64,000 nucleotides of DNA from Fusobacterium ulcerans (lineage in GTDB: Bacteria > Fusobacteriota > Fusobacteriia > Fusobacteriales > Fusobacteriaceae): the NCBI RefSeq assembly GCF_003019675.1, contig NZ_CP028105.1:3178282-3242281 (forward strand). The letters run 5' to 3'. Of the stretch, positions 1-6,670 are shown in pieces; position 1 is the first letter of the stretch, and the number at the start of each line of letters is the position of its first letter. Both the position numbers and the translations under genes were made by a program. Under the pieces are notes generated by a model, which ran no database searches, had not been told where the DNA came from, and was given only the letters and a program-made list of their open reading frames with translations.

Positions 1-15
1 TTACTATTGTTGTAA

Positions 16-234
16 TCAAGGAATAAAGAAGGAACGAAAACAAATACTAATATAGAATTACCAATAGAGAACGAATTAGCAAAAGCCTATCCAGAATGTA
101 GATTAGTAGTTGTAAAAAAAGTGGCTACGTGTGAAAATTTAATAGAAGTATTCTATTCTTTATTAAAGGATAAACTTAATATTAAAAAAATGGTATTTGC
201 ATCAGGAGATAATTGTGCATCAACTGAATTTTAA
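16..234 (+). pseudogene. Gene fragment without a start codon
   Basis: The frame is open from just after a TAA at 13-15 to the TAA at 232-234 and encodes about 72 residues of ordinary composition, ending GDNCASTEF. There is no ATG near the beginning. The first possible starts are an internal GTG at 121 and an ATG at 190, neither with a Shine-Dalgarno sequence. A few coding-like codons in another frame (3-26) end just before it. The simplest reading is the remnant of a gene whose 5' part is frameshifted or lies outside the window. I do not recognise the family. Confidence 0.35.
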
Positions 235-298
235 TATTATAATATAAAATAAAATCCATAAATAATTTTATATAGTTAATTATCTATAAAATAAATGA

Positions 299-332
299 GA
301 TTGAAAGAGTTAAAATCCTTTCAGTCTTTTTT
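299..332 (+). terminator. Rho-independent terminator
   Basis: The stem is GATTGAAAG (299-307) with CTTTCAGTC (318-326), containing one wobble pair, and is followed by a run of T. It closes the gene fragment that ends at 234. Confidence 0.6.
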
Positions 333-429
333 ATACTCCAAAAAATTATATACAAATTTGGTATATTATAGAAAAGTGATTATAATATAAATATCTCTAG
401 AGAATTTATAAAAAATACTTAATATTCAA

Positions 430-457
430 GGGGGGGGAATAAATGAAAGCACTATAA
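430..457 (+). promoter_or_regulatory. G8 tract followed by a four-codon ORF
   Basis: A run of eight G (430-437) stands out in this AT-rich DNA. It lies 90 bases before the peptidase gene at 528. Five bases after it is ATGAAAGCACTATAA (443-457), a four-codon frame for which the G run could act as a ribosome binding site. Function is unknown. Long G tracts in host-associated bacteria often vary in length by slippage. Confidence 0.3.
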
Positions 458-527
458 TAAATTTGATTCAACAGATACAACGAAAAGATATATCAAAAAA
501 TATTGAATTTTATGGAGGATTAAGAAT

Positions 528-974
528 ATGACAACAAACAAAATAAGAAATTTTCAATTATTTAAACAACAAAAAAGTGATGACTGCTGGATTGCAAGCT
601 GTAAAATGACAATAGACTACTTGAATAATACTAACTATAATTATGCTAATTTACTAAAAAAAGCTGGAACAATTTCTACAGGAAAGCAAGGAGGATATGA
701 TGGAATTTTAGAATTGTTGCATTTGGCAGCTCCCACTTTAAGTTATCAAGGAGAGATAGTAATAGATAAAACTATCGATGATTTTAAGAATCTAATAATA
801 AAAAATATTGATAATAACCGTCCTGTAATAGTAGGACTTCCTGGGCATGCAGTGGTAATTATTGGGTATGATTCTGTAAGTAGGGTATTTATTACAGCTG
901 ATCCTTATACAGGAAAAGAAAATCAGATTAAATATGGTTCTGTTATTACAGATATCTGTTATTCTTTGAAGTAA
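528..974 (+). CDS. Small C39/AvrRpt2-like cysteine peptidase
   Basis: The 148-residue protein has the layout of a papain-like C39/AvrRpt2-type peptidase. A probable catalytic Cys20 lies in SDDCWIASC, His107 in GHAVVIIGYD, and Asp125 in ITADPYTG. It is about the size of one catalytic domain and has no signal peptide, membrane segment or ABC module, so it would act in the cytoplasm or leave by an unseen route. The start is preceded by TGGAGGAT. It stands alone between two terminators, so neighbours do not suggest a substrate. The fold assignment rests on the spacing of Cys, His and Asp; activity is inferred. A G8 tract lies upstream. Confidence 0.7.
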   Translation: MTTNKIRNFQLFKQQKSDDCWIASCKMTIDYLNNTNYNYANLLKKAGTISTGKQGGYDGILELLHLAAPTLSYQGEIVIDKTIDDFKNLIIKNIDNNRPVIVGLPGHAVVIIGYDSVSRVFITADPYTGKENQIKYGSVITDICYSLK

Positions 975-987
975 TTCTTATTTTTAG

Positions 988-1022
988 GCTATAAGCAATT
1001 AAATTTGCTTATAGCTTTTTTA
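988..1022 (+). terminator. Rho-independent terminator
   Basis: A perfect stem, GCTATAAGC (988-996) with GCTTATAGC (1007-1015), is followed by a T run. It ends the peptidase transcript. The hairpin may also serve the leftward HU-like genes. Confidence 0.8.
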
Positions 1023-1082
1023 TATAAAACAGCTTCTCTCTTTCTCTAAAAAAGACAGAGATTTCTCCCTGCCTTCAACTAA

Positions 1083-1349
1083 CTATTTTATTTTTTTAGA
1101 TGCTCTGAATTTCACTATTTTCTTTGGATATACTGTCATTCTTTCTCTTGTTGCTGGATTAGATATCACCCTTGGTTTTCTTGAAATCACTTCAAAAGTT
1201 CCTCTTTTCACAAACTTTACTTTTCCTTCTATTTGCAGAGCCTCTCTTAGCGTTTCAAGAAAAATATCTACATCTGTTAATACAGTTTCTATTGTCATAT
1301 CTTCTGAACTTATTTTTCTATAGGTTTTTGCAAACTCTCTTTTATTCAT
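1083..1349 (-). CDS. HU/IHF-like DNA-binding protein, B-type of a pair
   Basis: This 88-residue protein resembles the HU/IHF family. It has a helical N-terminus, then KRGTFEV, a proline-containing arm (SRKPRVISNPATRE) and a basic end KFRASKKIK, matching the HU pattern G-x-G-x-F-x-V, arm NPxT and final basic strand. I place the start at the ATG whose sequence overlaps the stop of the upstream HU-like gene (ATGAATAA), with GAAGGTG just before it; a GTG three codons upstream is less likely. It is the second gene of a coupled pair downstream of a split autotransporter. Similar pairs lie at 56.7-57.3 kb and 60.4-61.0 kb. Family is clear; role is unknown. Confidence 0.8.
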   Translation of the reverse strand: MNKREFAKTYRKISSEDMTIETVLTDVDIFLETLREALQIEGKVKFVKRGTFEVISRKPRVISNPATRERMTVYPKKIVKFRASKKIK

Positions 1350-1632
1350 CAGCATCACCTTCAGCCATTTTTATAAGCCCTTTTCCTGCTCTGAATTTTA
1401 TTACTTCTTTTGGTTTGGTATATCTTGCCCCTTCCAACGTTGGTACTTTTATTTTTCTTGATTTTATTTCTCTTTTTTCAAATACTCCCCAGTCTTTGAA
1501 TACTACTTTTTTATCTTCTTCCAGTGCTTTCAGCAATGCATCCCAAAACAAGTCTATCTTTTCTTTTACTTCTTTATGACTTCTGCATTTATTTCTTTTT
1601 TTATAGAATCTTATAAACTTTCCTTCTGTCAT
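1342..1632 (-). CDS. HU/IHF-like DNA-binding protein, A-type of a pair
   Basis: This 96-residue protein is a diverged HU-like protein. The central DWGVFEKRE corresponds to the GFGTFEVRER turn of HU, the arm is SRKIKVPTLEGARYTKP, and the tail is VIKFRAGKGL. It starts YKKRN and adds an acidic tail (AEGDADE) absent from its partner. Its stop overlaps the start of the B-type gene, so the two are probably made in equal amounts and may form a heterodimer as IHF alpha and beta do (inference). A hairpin, CTGGCT/AGCCAG at 1665-1681, separates it from the autotransporter gene but has no U run, so read-through is likely. Confidence 0.78.
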   Translation of the reverse strand: MTEGKFIRFYKKRNKCRSHKEVKEKIDLFWDALLKALEEDKKVVFKDWGVFEKREIKSRKIKVPTLEGARYTKPKEVIKFRAGKGLIKMAEGDADE

Positions 1633-1696
1633 ATCTACCCCTTTAATATCAGCTTATTAATAGACTGGCTATATCAGCCAGCCCTTCCCTTGTAAT

Positions 1697-4204
1697 TTAG
1701 AACTTGTAACCTAGTCCTGCTCCTACTATCCATTCACCTTTAGTTCTGTTTTTACCAGATTGATTATGTGAATCTCTCTCTACTGAGTAAGTTCCTTTTA
1801 CATCAAATAGTACTCCATTTTCTAATTCAAGAGCATATTTTGCATTTAAGCCAATGCTATGCTCATTTTTGTGAGCCACTAAGATATCAAAATTGCTTCC
1901 ACCTTTAAATCTTCCTGTGATATGCTCTTCATCTGCTCCATCAAGTATTTTAGTATAGCTTATCCCTGCTGAAAGAGTACTTTTACCTTTTTCATGAGGA
2001 ATAACTTTTTTAAGATCTACTCCCACTTTTCCCACTGTGTAGTCAAATGACTTAGAGTCTGTCTCTATAGCTAGAACTTTACTTCCCTCATTAGCTCCAT
2101 CTTGGTCTATGTATGTATATGATAAAGTTGCATAAGGCTCTAGGAATAAGTTGTCTCCCACTTGGTGTGAATATCTTCCATTTAAATAAATATCATATGT
2201 TGTATCATTATAATTATCTGAATATTTCATTACTGTTTCTACTGAATCAGAAGCTACTTTGTTTACTGTCAGTCTATCAGCGTCATAGTCTCCATACTGG
2301 AATCCTGCTCCTGCTATTACTTTTAGATTTCCAATATACTTTTTAGCATATCCTCCAAGATACAATGCGCTTCCATCTACTTTCGATCCATTAGACAAGT
2401 CAGATTTTAATTTGTTTCCTCCAATTACTACTCCAGAAGTCAATGTATCAGATATTCCATACTCTCCAAGCATATATGCTCCAGTGATTTTTGTATCAGC
2501 ATCCATGTCAGAACTTCCTATATCATATGTATAATATCCTTTTCCATAGTATGTATCTTTAGTTCCTCCATCTACATGAGTTAATCCACCATATATCATC
2601 CATTTTCCAGTGTTGGCTTTAAATTGGTTATCAGTAACTATATCTCTAAACATTCCCACTGACTTTCTTGATAGTTCACCTGAATATGAGTATGGATTTC
2701 CTGCATAGATGTCATTTAAATAAGACAGGAATGTTAATAATTTTTCATCATCATCTACATTGAAATTTCCTAATTCATCTACAGAAAGTATTCCATGATA
2801 TATTTTATTAAGCTGTTTGTATTTAAATATTTCAGGAATGCTCCATCTTACTACAACCTTTACTTCATTTATTCCATCTAGACTTTCTATAGTATGAAGT
2901 TTTGATGTTGTATCAAAATTTCCTTTACTTCCTGTTACCAAACTTTCATCTAATTGAGTAGTTCCAAAACTTATTATACTTTCATTTCCTGCTCCATTTA
3001 GAGCAAGAAGAAGTTTTCCTCCAGTTGAAGTTATTGTTCCATTATTTTCATAGAGTGCATGACCTATAATTTTATCTGTTCCACTTGAACTATCTACTTT
3101 ACTTGAATCTATTCTTAAAGTTAGTATTCCATTTGCTCCTATTGTTATATTTTCTGCATCTGTTACTGTTAAATCTCCCACACTTCCATCATCTTTAACA
3201 GTTTTTTCAAATAGAGTTACATTTGAATTTACATTTATATTTTCAAATCCAGATAAATTATGAAGAATATTCATTCCACCATCAGCTACAGCTCTTGTTA
3301 CTGCTGAATTAAAATTAAGAATATCATTATCTGCTCCACCATCAAGAATTCCATTAATTATACTTCCTGCTTCTATTGTAAGGGTATCTGCACCTGTTCC
3401 CATATCTATATCTCCATTAACTATTCCCTCAGAAGTAATAGTAAGAATATCATCTCCAGCTGCCATATTTATCTTCCCAGTGATTGCTGCTCCTTTTCCT
3501 ACTGTGAGAGCATCTGCTCCTGCTCCCATATCTACATTTCCATTAATTATTGCACCTGTATCAACAGTTACAGTATCTGCTCCACCTTCCATAGCTATAT
3601 TTCCATTTATTACAGTATTTTGAGTTCCAGTACTTCCACCTACATATCCAACTTCTCCAGATTGAAGTATCAAGGTATCTCCTCCACTGCTTCCTGATAC
3701 TGTTATCTTATTTGTTTCATCTACTCCACCATTTACTATTGTTCCAGATAGTGTAAGTTTTTTATCTACTTCACCAAAGACAACTGCTGTTCCATAGGCA
3801 TTTATTACAGAACCTTTTACCTCTCCTTCAGTTCCTGTAATCTTTAATGTTTCATTTTTTCCATTTAGTATAGAATTATCAAATTCAGTAGGATTACCTG
3901 AAAGCTCAAAACTTTCTGTTGATGTCCCTGTCCCAGAACCACCTGTTATAACAGCATTTTTTATAGTCATTCCCCTTTCAGAATTTCCAAATTTTACAGT
4001 TTGACTTCCTCCAATTCCTGCTGTTACTGTTCCAAAGTTTCCTGTAATATATATTCCATAATTTGTTACTTTTAGTCCATCAACTGCTGTATCTCCTGCT
4101 AATATCCCATAGTTATTTGCTGAAGTTATCTTTCCACCACTATTATGATTTCTTATAGCATTAGTGTTTCCAAATATAACCCCATTATTTGTTAAGGTTA
4201 TCAC
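1697..4204 (-). CDS. Autotransporter, C-terminal piece: passenger repeats and beta-barrel
   Basis: This piece encodes 835 residues of a type V secreted protein. Residues 1-470 are a beta-helical passenger with repeats such as GDIDMGTGADTLTI and GGADNDIL. From about residue 530 comes an autotransporter beta-barrel with alternating strands, ending GLGYKF with the terminal aromatic expected for outer-membrane insertion. It has no signal peptide. The frame is open upstream of the nominal GTG (…VNYANVITLTNNG), continuing the repeat pattern of the preceding piece in another frame. It is therefore the downstream part of one frameshifted gene. Without read-through or a frame correction it would not be exported. 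Confidence 0.85.
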   Translation of the reverse strand: MITLTNNGVIFGNTNAIRNHNSGGKITSANNYGILAGDTAVDGLKVTNYGIYITGNFGTVTAGIGGSQTVKFGNSERGMTIKNAVITGGSGTGTSTESFELSGNPTEFDNSILNGKNETLKITGTEGEVKGSVINAYGTAVVFGEVDKKLTLSGTIVNGGVDETNKITVSGSSGGDTLILQSGEVGYVGGSTGTQNTVINGNIAMEGGADTVTVDTGAIINGNVDMGAGADALTVGKGAAITGKINMAAGDDILTITSEGIVNGDIDMGTGADTLTIEAGSIINGILDGGADNDILNFNSAVTRAVADGGMNILHNLSGFENINVNSNVTLFEKTVKDDGSVGDLTVTDAENITIGANGILTLRIDSSKVDSSSGTDKIIGHALYENNGTITSTGGKLLLALNGAGNESIISFGTTQLDESLVTGSKGNFDTTSKLHTIESLDGINEVKVVVRWSIPEIFKYKQLNKIYHGILSVDELGNFNVDDDEKLLTFLSYLNDIYAGNPYSYSGELSRKSVGMFRDIVTDNQFKANTGKWMIYGGLTHVDGGTKDTYYGKGYYTYDIGSSDMDADTKITGAYMLGEYGISDTLTSGVVIGGNKLKSDLSNGSKVDGSALYLGGYAKKYIGNLKVIAGAGFQYGDYDADRLTVNKVASDSVETVMKYSDNYNDTTYDIYLNGRYSHQVGDNLFLEPYATLSYTYIDQDGANEGSKVLAIETDSKSFDYTVGKVGVDLKKVIPHEKGKSTLSAGISYTKILDGADEEHITGRFKGGSNFDILVAHKNEHSIGLNAKYALELENGVLFDVKGTYSVERDSHNQSGKNRTKGEWIVGAGLGYKF

Positions 4205-5067
4205 ATTAGCATAGTTAACATGAATCCATAACCCCCACTGTATCCACTTGTTCTTATTCCTGCTATTAAACCACTGTTTGTTAAGCTTTCTATACTCTTA
4301 CCACCAATTTCAATTCCATAAGCTTGATAACTTTTTCCTACTATTAAGCCATTATTTGTTAGAGTTTTTATAGTAGAATTTTTTCCTTGATAAATTCCAT
4401 ATCCGCTTTCATCCCTGTCATCCCCTGCTATTCCTACTATTAATCCACTATTTATTAGGCTTCCTATACTAATACCATAATCAATATAAATTCCATATCC
4501 ATTAAACCCACCTGTTCCTACTACTAAACCATTATTTATTAAAATTTCTATACTCTTAGTACTATTAATTCCATATCCACTAGAGCTACTTATTCCTACT
4601 ACTAAACCACTATTTGTTAAAGTTTCCATACTAACAGCACTATTATAAATTCCATATCCATACCTAGTATTTCCTGTTGTTGCTATTAAACCATTATTTA
4701 TAAAATTAAATTTACTTAAATCTCCACTTAATCTAAAGCCATAACTTATATCGTTATAGCCATTATTCCCATTATTCTTACTTGATGATAATGTCATATT
4801 GTTTGTATAAGTTTGAGTAGCTGCATCCCAAGCATTTTCAGTATATGTATTATCTGTTGACCAATTTCCACCATTACCATCAACATCAGTAGTAACTCCT
4901 GTATTAAATTTTATTGCTCCTCCATCTTCTTTTATCCATAAATAATTATCATCTGCTCCCATTACTGCTGTACAAGAAAGAAGCATTCCCACTACTGCTC
5001 CTACTGTAATATTTCTTCCCCTTTTTTTGTTCCCACTTTTTACAGCCTTCATAATCTTTTCTATCAT
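4201..5067 (-). CDS. Autotransporter, N-terminal piece: signal peptide and passenger repeats
   Basis: This piece encodes 288 residues. The ATG is chosen because GGAGGGAAAG precedes it. The N-terminus has an extended signal peptide: a basic segment with GNKKRGRNIT, a hydrophobic core and a cleavage site near VMGADD. Five passenger repeats follow, each GYGI(x)10-14-LTNSGLIVG-like. After the sixth GYGF the frame runs into a stop at 4201. A one-base insertion between the TTC and GTT codons (about 4221-4228) would restore GYGF-x-VNYANVITLTNNG, exactly the repeat spacing, and join it to the next piece. The gene is thus probably a pseudogene or contains a sequencing error. Confidence 0.82.
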   Translation of the reverse strand: MIEKIMKAVKSGNKKRGRNITVGAVVGMLLSCTAVMGADDNYLWIKEDGGAIKFNTGVTTDVDGNGGNWSTDNTYTENAWDAATQTYTNNMTLSSSKNNGNNGYNDISYGFRLSGDLSKFNFINNGLIATTGNTRYGYGIYNSAVSMETLTNSGLVVGISSSSGYGINSTKSIEILINNGLVVGTGGFNGYGIYIDYGISIGSLINSGLIVGIAGDDRDESGYGIYQGKNSTIKTLTNNGLIVGKSYQAYGIEIGGKSIESLTNSGLIAGIRTSGYSGGYGFMLTMLM

Positions 5068-5176
5068 CTTTCCCTCCATAAAAAAAATATATAAATTTTA
5101 ATAAATATAAAACATGTCTGCAATTTTTATTTTTACATTTTATAAGACTTTATTGTCAAAATGACCCCCTTTTGCT

Positions 5177-5202
5177 GTTCGCAATTATATACTTTTGCGA
5201 AC
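5177..5202. promoter_or_regulatory. 26-bp palindrome (operator-like), copy 1
   Basis: The arms are GTTCGCAA (5177-5184) and TTGCGAAC (5195-5202). It lies 110-135 bases upstream of the autotransporter start. On the leftward strand it contains TATAAT. Its reverse complement shares its first 18 bases with copy 2 at 5347-5372. Confidence 0.6.
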
Positions 5203-5249
5203 ACCTATCTATTTATTAATTTTAGAGAATATTATTTAAATTTAAAATA

Positions 5250-5278
5250 TTGACTTTTTTGAGAAAATAATATATTAT
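5250..5278 (+). promoter_or_regulatory. Predicted sigma-70 promoter, rightward
   Basis: TTGACT (5250-5255), a 17-base spacer and TATTAT (5273-5278). It points away from the autotransporter towards a terminator at 5401-5432, with no protein gene between. A matching element, TTGACT-17-TATAAT, lies in front of the other autotransporter at 63933-63961. Confidence 0.5.
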
Positions 5279-5346
5279 CTATCATGTAAGTATAGTGTAT
5301 TAAATTATGAGTTAAAGAAATTTTTGGTATAAGCAAAAATGCAAAT

Positions 5347-5372
5347 GTTCGCAAAAGTATATAAAAGAGAAC
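5347..5372. promoter_or_regulatory. 26-bp palindrome (operator-like), copy 2
   Basis: It begins GTTCGC and ends GAGAAC with a 14-base AT-rich centre. It is in inverted orientation relative to copy 1 and differs in one half-site (GAGAAC instead of GCGAAC). Confidence 0.5.
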
Positions 5373-5400
5373 TTTTTTAAAGTACTCTTAAATACAAAAA

Positions 5401-5432
5401 TCCCCAGTAAATTTATACTGAGGACCTTTTTT
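5401..5432. terminator. Bidirectional terminator
   Basis: The stem TCCCCAGTA (5401-5409) with TACTGAGGA (5416-5424) has one mismatch. A T-rich tract follows on the + strand, and an A run precedes the stem, so it can also end the leftward holin-like gene. Confidence 0.6.
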
Positions 5433-5473
5433 ATTTTTATTCTTTTTTTTATGGGAAGATTTTTTTAGTCTTT

Positions 5474-5719
5474 TTAGCATTTGTTCTGTTTCATTAATTG
5501 TTCTTCTATCCTTGTCATTCTCTCTTCGATTCTTTTGATTCCATCAGTTAGTGTCCTTATATTCTCTCCTCTGAATTTTTCTATGAAGAGTCTTTCTTTT
5601 TCACACACTGTTCTATCTACTTTTTTTTCAAAGAGTGAAAATATATACCTGTGATATCCCAAAAGGAAAGTGACTGTTGTTGTTACGATTTTAAAATAGA
5701 TTTCTATGTTCTCATTCAC
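5474..5719 (-). CDS. Small membrane protein with C-terminal coiled coil, holin/XhlA-like
   Basis: The 81-residue product has one membrane segment (IVTTTVTFLLGYHRYIF, about residues 10-27) and then a charged heptad-like helix with IKRIEERMTRIEEQL. This resembles phage haemolysin XhlA or holin-associated proteins. I choose the GTG at 5719, because it overlaps the upstream stop (GTGAATGA) and has AAGGGGAG in front; a longer frame starts at 5767 without a ribosome site. It is translationally coupled to the small gene upstream and is the last gene of the phage/replicon-like module. The family call is a guess from topology. Confidence 0.55.
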   Translation of the reverse strand: MNENIEIYFKIVTTTVTFLLGYHRYIFSLFEKKVDRTVCEKERLFIEKFRGENIRTLTDGIKRIEERMTRIEEQLMKQNKC

Positions 5720-5891
5720 TTTTCTCCCCTTCCAGTTTTCCAAATACTGCTTCAAATATCCTGTCATCGATTTTGCTTTCTGTTCTTTTCACTAGCTCTC
5801 TCATAGCAACTATCAAGATATTTTCTACAGTTTTAGTTCCCAGCCATTTACAGACAAAGTATTTCAGAAATTTTGTTGTTATTTCTTTCAT
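5712..5891 (-). CDS. 59-residue unknown protein, phage-like neighbourhood
   Basis: The frame starts ATGAAAGAAATAACAAC, preceded by AGGGAGCAGGTC. It encodes 59 residues with a KWLGTKTVENILIVAMRELV helix and an acidic end (LEGEKSE). The stop overlaps the GTG start of the holin-like gene. It is too short for confident family assignment. The coupled pair of tiny proteins followed by a terminator is typical of phage lysis or structural cassettes, but this is inference from arrangement only. Confidence 0.55.
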   Translation of the reverse strand: MKEITTKFLKYFVCKWLGTKTVENILIVAMRELVKRTESKIDDRIFEAVFGKLEGEKSE

Positions 5892-5906
5892 GACCTGCTC
5901 CCTTGC

Positions 5907-5940
5907 AAAATAGGGTAATCTTGAAAGACTACCCTATTTT
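5907..5940. terminator. Terminator-like hairpin
   Basis: AAAATAGGGTA (5907-5917) pairs perfectly with TACCCTATTTT (5930-5940). It lies just after the leftward gene that ends at 5952 and before the next leftward gene. It may partly insulate the two. Confidence 0.7.
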
Positions 5941-5951
5941 TTAATTTGTGA

Positions 5952-6269
5952 TTAAGCCTCTGGTATATTGTTTTTCACATAGAAGTGATATGCCGCCAGT
6001 AAGCTTCTGTACTTGTCAATAGTTTCCAGTGAAGAGTGATAAGACTTGATCTCTTTTTCTGCACTTGTCTGCCATTCCCCATATGATTCATATGCTGAGT
6101 TTTCTGGAAGTGGTGTTCCTGCTTCTATCTGTTCAGCTATGTGTTCAATAGTTGCTGTGATGTCGTCTATATTTTTCAATATAGCTTTTTCTCTTTTGAT
6201 AGAACTTTCCACCTTTGTAATTTCCTTTTGCACCACTGCTAATATTACTTGATTGTCTTCTGTTGCCAT
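5952..6269 (-). CDS. Unknown 105-residue coiled-coil protein
   Basis: The product is mostly helical. A long amphipathic stretch from VQKEITKVESSIKREKAIL to HIAEQIEAG is followed by a second helical part ending YHFYVKNNIPEA. There is no signal peptide or membrane segment. AGGAGG precedes the ATG. It lies between a tandem-repeat stretch and a terminator inside the replication-type module, so a phage or plasmid accessory role is possible. I do not recognise the family. Confidence 0.6.
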   Translation of the reverse strand: MATEDNQVILAVVQKEITKVESSIKREKAILKNIDDITATIEHIAEQIEAGTPLPENSAYESYGEWQTSAEKEIKSYHSSLETIDKYRSLLAAYHFYVKNNIPEA

Positions 6270-6336
6270 TTTGCTACCTCCTGTGTTTTTGTTTTTTCCA
6301 TAGGTATATGATACCTTTTTGAGAAAAAATAAACCA

Positions 6337-6376
6337 GTGATGAATTGTGACGATTTATGACGATTCGTGAAGTACT
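6337..6376 (+). repeat. Tandem 10-bp repeats, iteron-like
   Basis: Consecutive units are GTGATGAATT (6337-6346), GTGACGATTT (6347-6356), ATGACGATTC (6357-6366) and a partial fourth, GTGAAGTACT (6367-6376). The unit length matches one helical turn, as in protein-binding iterons or operators. It lies in the gap after the helix-turn-helix gene of a module that also has replication genes. Confidence 0.5.
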
Positions 6377-6381
6377 CAAAA

Positions 6382-6621
6382 TTATTCTAATAAAAAAATC
6401 AGGCTTCTAGTGTAAATTAAAATTTTGTTTCCAATTCTTCTGGAAATAACATCTCCTTCCTCAACTCTTTCGTAGATAGTATTTTTATGATTTTTTAAAT
6501 ACTTTGCCGCCTCATTTATTGTCGCCCATTCTCCTATATGCTCCACTATTTCCTCTGCCAGTGCCTTGTCCAGCGCTGAAAGATTTCCTAGTTTTTTGTA
6601 TATATATTCCTCTCTCTCCAT
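6382..6621 (-). CDS. Helix-turn-helix protein, excisionase/MerR-like
   Basis: The 79-residue protein carries one helix-turn-helix of the excisionase (HTH_17) type from about residue 33: TINEAAKYLKNHKNTIYERV, then a wing with GDVISRRIGNKILIYT. Proteins of this size and layout are phage or plasmid excisionases or small regulators. It follows the helicase-loader gene in the same direction with a 49-base gap and its own AAGGGAG site. The 10-bp repeats just downstream are a possible target (inference). Confidence 0.75.
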   Translation of the reverse strand: MEREEYIYKKLGNLSALDKALAEEIVEHIGEWATINEAAKYLKNHKNTIYERVEEGDVISRRIGNKILIYTRSLIFLLE

Positions 6622-6670
6622 TTGTAATTCTCCCTTTTAATCTATTTTTTATTAAATCCTTTTTTGTTTT

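Larger units (their letters stand above)
5285..5432 (+). ncRNA. Candidate small RNA divergent from the autotransporter
   Basis: The boundaries are a predicted start seven bases after TATTAT (5273-5278) and the terminator at 5401-5432. The interval of about 148 bases has no plausible coding frame and contains palindrome copy 2 (5347-5372), which could fold as a hairpin. Expression is inferred from promoter and terminator only. Confidence 0.3.

Noticed and set aside
3340-3620. RTX-like calcium repeats (GGADND) in the autotransporter passenger
   Set aside because: The repeat unit is about 20 residues and has the form GDIDMGxGAD; it lacks the nine-residue GGxGxDxUx period.
4232-4236. Phase variation by slippage in the G5 run of the first autotransporter
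   Set aside because: Adding a G restores frame but destroys the GYGI repeat pattern; a lost base nearby explains the pattern better, and a run of five is short for slippage.
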